Source: Heracleum sosnowskyi (taxonomy: Eukaryota; Streptophyta; Magnoliopsida; Apiales; Apiaceae). Taken from it: a DNA stretch of 64,000 bases. Below are positions 44,911 to 55,794 of the stretch, in pieces (position 1 is the first letter of the stretch; the number at the start of each line of letters is the position of its first letter). The translations under genes and the position numbers were made by a program. The stretch lies in contig CM061238.1 of assembly GCA_030848705.1 (NCBI GenBank), forward strand, positions 52,677,133 to 52,741,132. Reading direction: 5' to 3'. Under the pieces are notes generated by a model. It was not told the DNA's origin, did no database searches, and saw only the letters and a program-made list of their open reading frames with translations.

Positions 44911-44922
44911 ATAGGGGGAGAT
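44911..44922 (+). promoter_or_regulatory. Polypurine tract of C
   Basis: ATAGGGGGAGAT ends at the first base of the 3' LTR (44923). Its position and composition are those of the plus-strand primer. B has the near-identical AATTGGGGGAGAT before its LTR. Confidence 0.88.
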
Positions 44923-46180
44923 TGAAAGGCATATGTCAAGGCCTATTTGTAAACACCGAGGATTCTACTCAACTTTAATTGAGATGTAATAAGTAAATAA
45001 TAAATACAGATGTCACAGGAATCTCAGAAGATTATATCTGTCAAAGAATGGAGATTAAAGTCATCTACATACTTGAAGTTATTCTACACTGGAAGAAGTT
45101 CATTTATTTGATCAAGCCTCAGTGAAGTATTCAAGAAAGTGGATCTATTTAAAGTGACAGAGATTTCAGAAGTGTGACGGGAAAAAGTACAGGTTACAGT
45201 CCTTGTTTAAATAGAAGGAGAAAAGAATCACAGCTTAAAGTCAAGTATGAAGAACAACCATTAAAGTTTGTCGCTCATGAACCAGACAGTACATGGAGTG
45301 TCAACGTCAGTCAGTGGAAGTTCATCATCAATTTTAGTGGTTCTGAGAATTAGATTTAATTCTCTTTTAATATTATTCTATAAGATAATTAATTTAATCT
45401 ATGAATTAATTCTTTCAGAATTAATTCATATATTAAATTAATCAATCTAGATCTTAAGTAATTTAATGTATAAATTAATTCTCTAGAATTAATTTATTTA
45501 TGGAATTATTTAAGTAAATTATTTTAATTTATTTAGTCAATGAATTAATTCTGAAACAGAATTAATTCATTTATTTATTAATTCATTATTAATTCATTCT
45601 AATTCTAAATAGAATTAATAGAATTCATTCTAATTCTAAATAGTACTAGTAGTACCATCTGTTTACTACTAGTAGTACTATCCTCTATAGTACTACCGAT
45701 AGTACTACCAAGTCATTTGGTTAGTACTACCGATAGTACTACTAGGCAAAATTGGTAAGTACTGCTAGTATTAATCAAAATGTAATTGCAATGGTTTGGC
45801 GTGTGAAAAGCATTCTGTTGACTTGTGTTATATACTAATACATAGGGCTGAGTATTCGGTTAAAACCGAACCGAACCGAATTTTAATTCGGTTAACCGAA
45901 ACCGAAAATGTGAAAAACTTCTTACCGAAAACCAAACCGAAGTAAATTCGGTTTTGAAACCGAACCGAATTTAATATTTCGGTTAATACCGGAAACCGAA
46001 ATAAAAAACCGAAATTTTAATTAAATTGCTAAAGTTGCATAAAACTTCTAGAAAAAATTGCAGGCTTAGTTTACATCATCAATTTAAAAGTTACAAGTTA
46101 AAACCATGTATCAGAAGTTCATAACAAGCCTTCTAAAACAAGAAAAAAAATCAAAACAGTCCATTGCCAATTTGCTGTCT

Positions 46181-47025
46181 GTCCAGTGTCCACTTCCAGT
46201 GTCCAGTGTCCACACTCCACAGTTCACTGGACAGTGTCCACTCACCAGTCACCACTCCTGCAGACTGCAGTCCTGCTCCTGGGTTCTGTAGAATAGAAAG
46301 CAATCAAAGCATTAGTAAAAAATACTAGAGGCATTTGTGCAATAATAGTAGCTCTTGTTGCTGAATCCTTGTTGTAAAATTGAACTTAGAAAATCAAAAT
46401 AAGCCAGTAGAGTGGGAGGATTTTACAGATTATGCTAGTTTTAGTCTTAAAAACTTGATGCCAATGAAACTGCAGGATAGGATAAAGACCAATGTTAGGT
46501 CCTATTGTTACTGTCAACATAACTACTCTAGTCTTAAGTCTCTGGCAGTCTAGCACCAGTACTTCAGACTCTTCACTCTTCAGTAGACTCATGTGCTATA
46601 GAGTTGAGTTCCATGATATTGACATTTATGTGCTAAGAGAGCCAATTAACCTAGTCTGTACTCAGCTTATTATCTGGGACATGATCAATATAACAACAAC
46701 AGTATAGTATATACCAAAATTAAAGAAGAGCTTGCCACTTTTTATTGCAAAACTTTGTAGTCCTGGAGCTTCTTGAAAAATTAAAAGGCCATGGCAACAA
46801 ATAATCTAATGACTGCACGGATTGTAGACCTTACTTACTGAAAAATTAAAAGGCCATGGCAACAAATTATGTAGTATCTAACAACACTTGCAATCCCAAT
46901 TCCATATATAAAGGGTAGCAAGTGAGTAACATACTAACATTTAAGAAACTGTTAGACTTTAGAAATTGATAACAGAGTAGTGCAGTGGACAGTGCACTGG
47001 ACACTGGACAGTGGACAGTGGACTT
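46181..47025. repeat. GTCCAGTGTCCA repeats inside the hAT element
   Basis: Two clusters, 46181-46250 (GTCCAGTGTCCAC several times) and 46981-47025 in the opposite sense (TGGACACTGGACAGTGGACA), bracket the stretch between the 3' end of the element and the transposase stop. No gene is visible between them. Confidence 0.7.
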
Positions 47026-47127
47026 ACTGTGGTTGACTGGTTCCGGTGGCTGATGCCGCTGTGGAACTTGCGTCCACATTCATCTTCTCTAATGCTAAAA
47101 AAGACACGATAAACAAAAAAACCATAA

Positions 47128-49240
47128 TTAATTTCTAAAAATACATAATATACATTTGTAATTTAATAAACTATAACTCAAAGAAAATAATTTAAAGATA
47201 AGCATACCTTCATCAAGTTGTCTCATTTCTTCCGGATCCTCTTCAACATTAATAGCTTTTGCGGTGCTTCTCATCCAATCTTGAGCACATATTAGTGCTT
47301 CAACCATTTTAGGTCTTAAGGAACTCCTAAAATCATTAAGAACCCTACCACCCGTGCTAAAAGCCGATTCCGAAGCTACCGTGGATATTGGAAAAGCTAA
47401 AATATCCCGAGCCATTTGGCCTAGAACGGGAAACCTCATCGAATTAACTTTCCACCACTCTAATATGTCAAAGTCATCGGAACTCCTAAATGTTTTTGGT
47501 TTTTCACTCAAATATTCTTCCAAGTCCGATGCACTACCATCACTAGAAATCATTCCAATATCTTTCTCAAATTTCATTCTCAACAATTGAGATGGATGCA
47601 CTTGACCAAGATTTTCTTCCATTATATTTTCTCTAGCCTCATTTCTTTTCTTGTTCGATGCAAATTTAGATTTGTATTGTTCAAACATTTTATACAATGT
47701 TCCTTCCAAGGACTTTCCCATTACCCCCCCCCCCAACTTCTTCTCCATACATGTCCTTCAACATATAGACCACAAATTGTAGCTTGTGCCTTGGATCAAG
47801 TACAACCGCAATAAATAAAAGATTATTCATTTCGGTTGGATCTCCCCAATACTTTTCAAACTTGTTCAACATTTCCTTCCCAATGACACACATACTAACA
47901 TTACTACCATATGTCCATTCATTCAAGATAGAATGAACGGCGTATATCTCATGCAAGAAAATGTTAGAAGTAACATAAGAAGACCCCGAAATCTTCACGG
48001 TTAAATCATAAAAAACTTTCAAGAATGTTGCAAATTTCCTCACCGTAATCCAATCCTCACATGTAGGCCTACCATCAACCCTAGTACCATCACCATTAAC
48101 CACCTTGAGATATTTTTTATACCTAGGATCTTGTGAATCATACCTACTAAAAGCTTTCTCATACTTTTCCGCCACATCTAACATTTCGTAAGTTGAGTTC
48201 CATCTAGTATCCACATCAAGAATTAAAGATTGTTTAGTGTCTATTCTCTCATACTTTGCACATTCCATAAACAAATGCTCTCTTGCGGGTGATTGTCTTA
48301 CATATTTAACGGCATTTCTCACCTTACTAATTGATGCGTTAAATATAGCCAACCCGTCTTTAACAATTAAATTTAAGATATGAGCAACACACCTTAAATG
48401 CAATTGTTCACCATTTAAGACACTATTTTCCCAATTACCAACTCTCTCTTGTAATTTCTTTAATGCAACATCATTTGAGGTAGCATTATCTACCGTAATA
48501 GACAACACCCTAGTGATTCCCCACTCCACCAAACACTCCTCGAGTGCCAATGCAATTGACTTGCCCTTATGACTAAAAATTGGACAAAAGTTTAGAATTC
48601 TTTTATGCAACTTCCAATTTTTGTCAATAAAGTGTGCGGTTAGACACATATAATTAATTCGTTGATTAGAAGTCCATGTGTCCGTAGTTAAGCAAAGTCT
48701 TTGTGTTGGTTCAAGAAATGACCCCTTCAAATCATTTCTCTTGAGAGTATACATTCCATAACAATCACGTGCAACCGTCCATCTAGATGGAATTTGAAAC
48801 ATAGGTTGCACGGTAGCCATAAATTCTCTAAAGCCCGTACCCTCCCCAAACCTAAATGGCAACTCATCAACAATAATCATCTTAATATATTTTTCTCTAG
48901 CCAAATCTTTGTTAAAAGTCCAAGAAGTCAATGATGAGTTTCCACTATCTTTATTAGGTTGAAAAGCTAGTTTTGTTTGACGACCTTCAACATTATATGA
49001 CTTGCAAGTTTTCAAATGATTGCGTAAACTACTCGTACCATTTTTTGAAGTATTTGCACCCAACTCCTTGGAACAATACTTGCACTGTCCTTTGATAAGA
49101 TTTCCATTTTCATCTTTGATTTTGTTATAATGTGTCCATACATCGCTTCTTGTCTCCATTTGCTTTCTCTTTCTCGGATTCGAAGCCACGGTTTCACTTG
49201 GAATTTCGACTTCTTCTTGGTAATCACGCTCATCTTCCAT
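47128..49240 (-). pseudogene. hAT transposase, split at an 11-G tract
   Basis: Two overlapping frames (49240-47690, 516 codons, and 47748-47128) together cover a full hAT transposase. The BED zinc finger has CKYC and HLKTC near residues 53-82. The RNase H-like core includes TTDTWTS (first catalytic Asp, near 190) and VDNATSND. The dimerisation region in the second frame has WWKVNS, FPVLGQMARD and ASESAFSTGGR. The break is exactly at a run of 11 G (C on the plus strand, 47724-47734), where one base more or less would join the frames. It may be a real indel or a homopolymer sequencing error. It excises and reinserts the element. Confidence 0.9.
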
Positions 49241-50653
49241 CTAAAATTACAACAAAATGCAGAAAATATCAAAACATATAAAGTGGTCACTGCCTCACTG
49301 GTCAGTGCTAGGGCAAAGTTACTAAATTGTGTTACTACATAACAATGTAATAAAGCAGCAGCAACAAAGTTGCGAAGTTCATAAAATGCACCAAGTAAAG
49401 ATGACTGACATCCATCCGTACAAGAACATTTGAAAGTTCATAAAGCAGGAAGTGAGTTCAAGTAGCAAACTTCCTTATCTGGCAGTGTAATACATTTAAC
49501 CAGCAAACCGCTTATTTAACTACATCAAGTAACACAATAATGAAGTTAATCAATAATCATTAATCAAAGAATCCCTAATTAATGAATAATCAATTCATTA
49601 ATCAATAAACAATAATCAAAGATTCGAATCAAAGAAACTCGATGTATCTACAAATCAAAGATTAATCATTATAGATTCCCAAATTAAGAAACCCTAGATT
49701 CGAATCAAAGATTCACCTTAATGAAGTTTGGAATCGAAGATTCACCTTAATTAAGCTGCAGTGCTGCGAGTTCCCAGTCGTTGTTCGACAGTGCCTTGGA
49801 ATCTTAGAAACTCGACACTCGACAGTGACTCGATACACATACACAAACACATACACAAGTCAACTGCTGTGCGCCTGTGCCTGTGAGCCTGTGACTTGTG
49901 AGCCTGTGACTTGTGAGTGAGTAATAAACTAATAATATTTTAAATGTTTTATTTTTTTATGTATATAAAGATAAATTCGGTTATTTATTCGGTTATTCGA
50001 TTAACCGCGGTTAAAAACCGAATTACCGAAAAACCGAAATACTGATATTCTCTTACCGAAAACCGAACCGAAAAATGAATATCGGTTAACCGAACCGAAA
50101 TTATTTCGGTTATTCGGTTCGGTTTTCGGTTAACCGAACCGAATGCACACCCCTACTAATACATGATCAAAAGACACAGAAGACATTACAATTCAAGACA
50201 GAACGAAAAAGCAAAGTATCATCTTTCTCTCTTCTGCATTAACGCAAGCCAACTGCAAAGCTTCATAAATTCTTGTAATAAATTCTAGCCAGCAAAGTTA
50301 TATCCAATCTACTAGAATTCAATTACTTGTACTGCTTTGACAATCTAGCAGATCATAATCCCTAGAATTTCTATCGAACTACTTTTTAGTATTCGATCTT
50401 TTTATTACAAATATAGATAAATTCATGTCGAATTTATTCTATATTTGTTGTAACAAGAACCTTGTAATCTGTGCACTGAATTGTAACACCCCTCAAGTTT
50501 AATAGAGTTTCTATTTAACTTGAATATTGTTTCAGTTTTTATTCCGCACTAATTTGTTCTAAACAGTTAAATCTTTTAAAGGACAAATTCAATAAAATGG
50601 TATAGTTTGTATTCAACCCCCCTTCTACAAACGTATCAGGACCTAACAGCATT

Positions 50654-51148
50654 TTTCTGGGTATTCTGTTGACAGCTCTTTTATGTCAACGGAATGTAGC
50701 TTTATGAACGGAATAGGCTGGATCTTATACGCCCAATTCTAATCCGTTGATATAGCGCTGTTAATCTAAACCGTTGATTTGCACGCCTTTTTACCACGAT
50801 CTATGCATACACCCCTGTAAGTATAAATCATGGTCATGTTTTAATTGTAATGGTTAAATTTTTGAGCCAATCCAGTAATTTACAATTATTATTGGACTTA
50901 ATTTTTGAGAAATTTTGGGGGAGTATTTAAGCAATTTTGCTTTCTTTAATTCATTTGTTTTATCTTACTCTCCAAATTTCCAAAGGCTTTCTCACTTCTT
51001 CTCTCTCAAAGCAAAACACAGTTCAAACTCAACTCAACTCAACAATGGCGCCCATAGTTAAACTTATGTCTGCTGGAGGGTTCATTTATGAGAAGAACAA
51101 CTCCATTCCATTTTTGACAAGGAAAGCTCGAACGAAATCTTTCACAAG
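50654..51148 (+). repeat. Spacer before the accessory ORF of B, with TCAACGG motifs
   Basis: This continues the B spacer after element C. It carries TTCTGTTGACAG, ATGTCAACGGAATG, ATGAACGGAATAG, TAATCCGTTGATA and AAACCGTTGATTT between 50662 and 50785. An ATG at 51045 opens 35 codons (MAPIVKLMSAGGF) in a frame that ends at 51152, over the start of the large ORF in another frame. Confidence 0.75.
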
Positions 51149-54100
51149 ATGATGGATTTCTTGGTGAACTGCAAGCTTAGTTATGCTATGTTTCACTCCA
51201 CACCACTTTATCATGAAATCATCGAGGAGATTTGGACCTCCTGTGAGTTTAGTGAAACTAACTGCACTATGCAATTCACACTTCAAGGTAAAGAGTATAT
51301 TGTTAATTCAGATGTTTTGCAAGCATGCCTTCATATTCCTGAGAATAACTGCTTAGCTTTACCCACAAATTCTGAAATTGTTAACATGTTTAACACTATT
51401 AATTACTCTTTGTCAACTGTGAATTTGGGTAAGATTAGGAGAGGTTTGGTAAAGGAGTGGAGCTACTTAGCAGATGCCTTTATTAAAGTGTTTTCTGGAA
51501 AAATCAGTAATTTTGATGCTTTAAGTAACTCCATTCTAATTTTGTTTGCCATGATTCTCACTGATAAATACTATAACTTTAGCACCCAATTAATGTATGA
51601 ACTTGGTGCTAAGTTGGGTGATAAGAAAACTAGGAAAAATAATATTTATTATGCTAGATTTCTAATGATGTTGGCCAATCATGTTAGTCCAACACCATTG
51701 GTTATCTCTAACCCCAATTCAAAGTTTGACTGTTTTGTTCAAGAGAAGAGGGTACTAACAGACATCTTGAGGCTCAATCACAATGGTGATGTCCCAATGG
51801 TGTACTTTCCAGTCATTGAGGTAACACTTTCTCAACCTGTTAATTTAAAGGTTATTTCAATTTCTGCTACTACAACTGCTGTTGTTGCAATGGAGCCTGT
51901 AGCTGTGACCCAACAGGCTCCTGCCCCTGCAACTAGACCTAAATCTAAAAAGTCTAAATCTACCAAGCCAACCTCAGGTGCTTCTCAAAAGGCACCTATT
52001 GTAAAATCCACTACACAGCCTAAGGGAAGTGAAGCAGGTGTGGTGAGTGGTGAGGGAAGGGGTGAACATCAAAGAAACCCCAAGGATAAGGTGGGAGAGG
52101 TGAGTGTTGCCCAGACTAGCCCCATTGTGTCTTCCCAACAAGGCACAATGAGTAACATGTATATTAGCTCAAGTCTAACTACATCCTCTCAAAAGGGTGT
52201 ACTTATTGAAACAAGCTCTCCTCCAAGAGCACACACCAAAAGGGTAAGGGACACATCTAGCTCCCAAACATCTATTTCCCACTACCAAAGAAGGGTGAAA
52301 CAGAAATCCCAGGTCACACATGGTGCACACACACTGGAAGCAACAATTCCAGTTTCTCAAATTCAGTTTGATGTAGCCCCAATTATTGCTCTGGGGTTAC
52401 AGTCCCACTCCCTCAATATTAATATTGAGACAACTCCACAAAATTCTCCTACACACTCATTAGATGTGGATATGATCCATTCATCTATTCCTGATTCTCC
52501 ATCTCTATTCTTGGAGAAGCCCCACTCTGAAATTGGTGGTCATCACTTTTTAAGTGATTTGTTGGGCCGCCAATCATCTTTTTCTGAAACTACAAGAGGA
52601 TATGTGGAACCATCTTTAAAATCAATCACCACAGATTCTACAGTAATTTCAATTTCTCAAACTCCTTTATTGACTTCATCAACAGAATTATCTCTTCCAT
52701 TGACAAGTGTTTCTCCATCAACGGAATCCATTCCGTTGATAGTTCAAACTACCATTCCGTTGATAGCTCATTCTGCACCAATTATTGAAAATCCAGTTTT
52801 TCACACAACTAGTGCAGATGACCTAGTGGTAGTTGAAACACTTTTAGGATTGAAAGGGAGTGATTCTGAGAGGCTGGCTTGCAGCCAGACAAAAGGAGAG
52901 AATGAGAGTGAGAGGTTGGCTATTTCTTCCAGCCAGGCAAAAGGAGAGATTGAGAGTTCCACCTTAGTAGGTGAAGGTGAGGGTGTGAGAGGTGTGAGCC
53001 ATGGGGAGCCCATGATGCAAGAAAATAGAGGAGAGAAAGAAGGGACTACAGGAGCTCTAAGGGAGGAAACATCCATTGCAAGTGAGTTAATGGAGGTTAG
53101 TGAAAGAGAAAGAGAATTGTCTTTCCAAGAGCATCATCAACAAACTCTGGATAGCATTTCTCTAGATCCTGAAACCTTTACTCACCCTGTGCCAGCATAT
53201 CAAATCATGGCTCAACAGGGCAATATGGAGGCAGAGAGGACATTAAATCTAATTCATACAACAGCATCCATGATGAGGGCTAAGGATGCACTTGCCAATC
53301 TGTCTCCAGGAGCTGGTGGAAGTGATCATTTTGCTGAATCTTCAAGTGATGATGATAGTCTTGATGCTGATTTACAAGAGGTGGCTACTACTACACAGAC
53401 TGGGACATATGTGATGCCTCCTAAGCCAAGATGGCTTTATCAAGATTCACTTGGATTTCATGGTTTGGATACTGCAATCACAAGGCAGTATAATGAAGCT
53501 TACTTGGCTCATGAGTCTGCACCTCAAAATGAAAAGAAATTCTACAAGGCAATTTTGGACTCTCTAGAAATCCAGAGGCTCCAAATGCTACAGACAAGGA
53601 TTGAGGCCAGGGAAATCAAGGACACCATTGCAAGCTTCAAGGACTCCACTGATAGGAGGTTTGATGAAAGACTTCCCCTTTTCATTGTGACCAAAATGGA
53701 CAAATTCTTCAAAAGGGATCATGAGGTGGAAACCACTTTGAAAACACTTACTGATAGGGTGGACAAAGTGGAAGCCACATTAACTCATATGCAACAAGCA
53801 CATGAGAAGCAAACTCATTTATTGACTCAGTTAGTGGCAGCTCAAGGTCTCCCTCTCATCACTCTTGATGATAACAAAAAGGGGGAGAAATCAAAGGAGC
53901 TTAATATTCAAGTCACAAAAGTTATGGTCCCAGCCATTTTTTTACCACAGGAGCCACTAACTATGGGGGAGTATATCAAAAATAAATTGGATGGAATTGA
54001 CCTGATTCAACGTGCAGCTCTGAGACTACAACTTGCAAAACAGATAAAAGAGAAAATGAAGGATATAGATGCACGGGATAAGAAGATAGCTGAAAATGAA

Positions 54101-55597
54101 AGAAATAAACATCCATCAACGGATCAAGCTACTTCTACATCAACGGATCTCAGAATTATAGTGTCAAAGGATGAGCCCATCCCATCATCAACGAATGCTA
54201 TGGTCTTAGTGTCAACGGATTTAGAGCCACAGATTAAATTCTCATATGATCTAAAGCCTCTTCTACATGGAGTGATTCCTGGTCCAAGGAAAGAAAAGGG
54301 ACAAACTTCATGTATTAGAGATGTGGACCCAACTACTTTTCCAAAATTCTTATCTCCAAAATCCCCTGCTAAACCAAAGGGCAAGAATATTGCTAGGACC
54401 TTCTATCCTCCTCCATTTCCAGATGAGCTCAAGGTTCTGAGTAAACTTATTATAAAATGCAAGGAAAGTAATAAGCCTAAAATTAGGAATCAAAGAGCAA
54501 TAGTCTACAGGAATGGGCAAGAGATTTGTGTTTGGGCTGGTCACCCAAATTTTGCTGAAGCTAAAGCTGAGGAATCAGCTAGGGCAGATATGCAAGCTCT
54601 TGCAGTTGCCCAAGCTCTAGATGAAGAGGAAAGATTGCAAGAAGAAAGAGCTAGAGCTGAAGCTGAGCAAGCAAAAGGAAAAAGAAAAAGTACAAGGCAA
54701 CCTAAAACAAAAGCTAAAAGAAACTTGGCTTTTGATAAGGATGATTCTCAAAGCACTGTAACAGATGCACCTGTAACAACTGTGCCTTCAACTTTTTCTG
54801 ATCCAGGTTTTGGAGCAAAATTAGCTTGTGACCCTGAACATCTAGTCAATTTTCATGACAAACCAATTGAGCCAAATGAGGAGCCATTTGAGTTTGATGA
54901 AGCTAATTTTCCCAAATTTCTGGTTGAAATGGAATCAAAGAAGAAATCAAAGCAGAGGGCTACTAAGGCTAAACCAGTTTTTGTGAGAAGGCCACAGGTT
55001 GAAAAACCACCTACAAACCCAGAGGACTTTATCTACATTGCAGATATAAGGGAGGAGTCAGACTTAAACCTATATCTTGATGACTTGGTGGAAGTGAGAG
55101 GAATAGGAGCTACTCATAAACTACCAGAGAGATTAGTGTTTGTCTACAAGGGTGGAAGGGAACAGATTTGGCCCCTACACAGAATTCTAGGAGAGGATTA
55201 TCAGACATTGCTAGTGGTGCTCAAGTTCTTAAAGAAAGATTTTGGGTTCACCAAAACTGCTAAGTCTGAGGTTGTCTCCAAGATTTGTCAAATAAAAGCT
55301 AGCTGGAACAAGCCTGATGCACTTCCCAGAGTTCTAAAGATCCCTCAAACAGGAAAGAAAATTCATCTTCAACCCTTTTGGATGATGGAATTCAGAGACA
55401 AGGACAACTGTAGGAGATTCTTCAGAATAGAGGACCAATTGGAAAAGGCATCTAATGAAACTATAAGATTTATGCAATCCAAGTTGGGTGAACAAGATGA
55501 AGAAGAGAAGATTTTCTACAGGAGGCTCCAAGCTCAAATTGAGGAGAACAATGCTAAGAAGGGGAAGAAAACAAGGCCACAGAGACAAAGATGGTAA
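51149..55597 (+). CDS. Sirevirus B accessory ORF, intact 1482 codons
   Basis: The longest open frame in the window. Residues 1-210 form the N-terminal module shared with A and C, with IYYARFLMMLANHV near 166. Then comes a long Ser/Thr/Pro/Gln-rich region with basic patches (RPKSKKSKSTKP). A coiled coil lies near residues 855-900 (LTDRVDKVEATLTHMQQ), followed by a charged Glu/Lys/Arg helix (about 1140-1200). The C-terminal module (about 1290-1450) holds VFVYKGG and KSEVVSKI, like C. I see no signal peptide or membrane anchor. Six or more TCAACGGA-type motifs lie inside the frame. The true N-terminus may be upstream (ATG at 51045) behind a frameshift. Env-like is the usual label in Sireviruses, but the role is unknown. 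Confidence 0.8.
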   Translation: MMDFLVNCKLSYAMFHSTPLYHEIIEEIWTSCEFSETNCTMQFTLQGKEYIVNSDVLQACLHIPENNCLALPTNSEIVNMFNTINYSLSTVNLGKIRRGLVKEWSYLADAFIKVFSGKISNFDALSNSILILFAMILTDKYYNFSTQLMYELGAKLGDKKTRKNNIYYARFLMMLANHVSPTPLVISNPNSKFDCFVQEKRVLTDILRLNHNGDVPMVYFPVIEVTLSQPVNLKVISISATTTAVVAMEPVAVTQQAPAPATRPKSKKSKSTKPTSGASQKAPIVKSTTQPKGSEAGVVSGEGRGEHQRNPKDKVGEVSVAQTSPIVSSQQGTMSNMYISSSLTTSSQKGVLIETSSPPRAHTKRVRDTSSSQTSISHYQRRVKQKSQVTHGAHTLEATIPVSQIQFDVAPIIALGLQSHSLNINIETTPQNSPTHSLDVDMIHSSIPDSPSLFLEKPHSEIGGHHFLSDLLGRQSSFSETTRGYVEPSLKSITTDSTVISISQTPLLTSSTELSLPLTSVSPSTESIPLIVQTTIPLIAHSAPIIENPVFHTTSADDLVVVETLLGLKGSDSERLACSQTKGENESERLAISSSQAKGEIESSTLVGEGEGVRGVSHGEPMMQENRGEKEGTTGALREETSIASELMEVSERERELSFQEHHQQTLDSISLDPETFTHPVPAYQIMAQQGNMEAERTLNLIHTTASMMRAKDALANLSPGAGGSDHFAESSSDDDSLDADLQEVATTTQTGTYVMPPKPRWLYQDSLGFHGLDTAITRQYNEAYLAHESAPQNEKKFYKAILDSLEIQRLQMLQTRIEAREIKDTIASFKDSTDRRFDERLPLFIVTKMDKFFKRDHEVETTLKTLTDRVDKVEATLTHMQQAHEKQTHLLTQLVAAQGLPLITLDDNKKGEKSKELNIQVTKVMVPAIFLPQEPLTMGEYIKNKLDGIDLIQRAALRLQLAKQIKEKMKDIDARDKKIAENERNKHPSTDQATSTSTDLRIIVSKDEPIPSSTNAMVLVSTDLEPQIKFSYDLKPLLHGVIPGPRKEKGQTSCIRDVDPTTFPKFLSPKSPAKPKGKNIARTFYPPPFPDELKVLSKLIIKCKESNKPKIRNQRAIVYRNGQEICVWAGHPNFAEAKAEESARADMQALAVAQALDEEERLQEERARAEAEQAKGKRKSTRQPKTKAKRNLAFDKDDSQSTVTDAPVTTVPSTFSDPGFGAKLACDPEHLVNFHDKPIEPNEEPFEFDEANFPKFLVEMESKKKSKQRATKAKPVFVRRPQVEKPPTNPEDFIYIADIREESDLNLYLDDLVEVRGIGATHKLPERLVFVYKGGREQIWPLHRILGEDYQTLLVVLKFLKKDFGFTKTAKSEVVSKICQIKASWNKPDALPRVLKIPQTGKKIHLQPFWMMEFRDKDNCRRFFRIEDQLEKASNETIRFMQSKLGEQDEEEKIFYRRLQAQIEENNAKKGKKTRPQRQRW

Positions 55598-55780
55598 ATC
55601 TGCTCAGGTTAGAGGAGCAACTCTATGCACATGTGTTGTAAGAACTTCTACTTTGTTTTCAATAAAATTTTAAAATATCATGAAGCTCAATACAATTTCT
55701 ACTTTTGTAATTTGTAATTTGTTTAAGTGTTTTTGTTATCATCAAGGCTCTTGATTTATGGCTGTTATTCTATCAGTCAT

Positions 55781-55794
55781 AAATTGGGGGAGAT
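55781..55794 (+). promoter_or_regulatory. Polypurine tract of B
   Basis: AAATTGGGGGAGAT sits directly before the TGTTAGG that starts the 3' LTR. Confidence 0.88.

Larger units (their letters stand above)
45843..50155 (-). mobile_element. hAT transposon, near-complete
   Basis: 4313 bp, flanked by the 8-bp duplication CTAATACA (45835-45842 and 50156-50163). The termini are TAGGGCTGAGTATTCGGTT and, from the other end, TAGGGGTGTGCATTCGGTT. Both ends carry dense subterminal repeats of AACCGAA/TTCGGTT (45858-46012 and 49975-50145). The only gene is the transposase on the minus strand. The uninterrupted sequence survives in the 5' LTR of C, which proves the insertion. Confidence 0.95.
32895..50648 (+). 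mobile_element. Sirevirus C (Ty1/copia), nested in B
   Basis: Begins TGAAAGGCATATG at 32895 and ends GGACCTAACA at 50648, with GCATT at 32890-32894 and 50649-50653 as a 5-bp target duplication. Its order is LTR, PBS, gag, pol, spacer, accessory ORF, purine tract and LTR (split by a hAT element). Without the guest it is about 13.4 kb. The LTRs differ by about eight substitutions and one rearranged stretch, so it is younger than B. Pol is open; gag and the accessory ORF are interrupted. Confidence 0.96.
44923..50648 (+). repeat. 3' LTR of Sirevirus C, split by a hAT element
   Basis: The LTR pieces are 44923-45842 and 50156-50648 around the hAT element at 45843-50155. Without the guest and one 8-bp repeat it is about 1405 bp, against 1387 for the 5' copy. 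The difference is a rearranged AT-rich stretch near 45555-45630. The break lies a few bases after the TATA-like TTATATACTAA. Confidence 0.95.
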
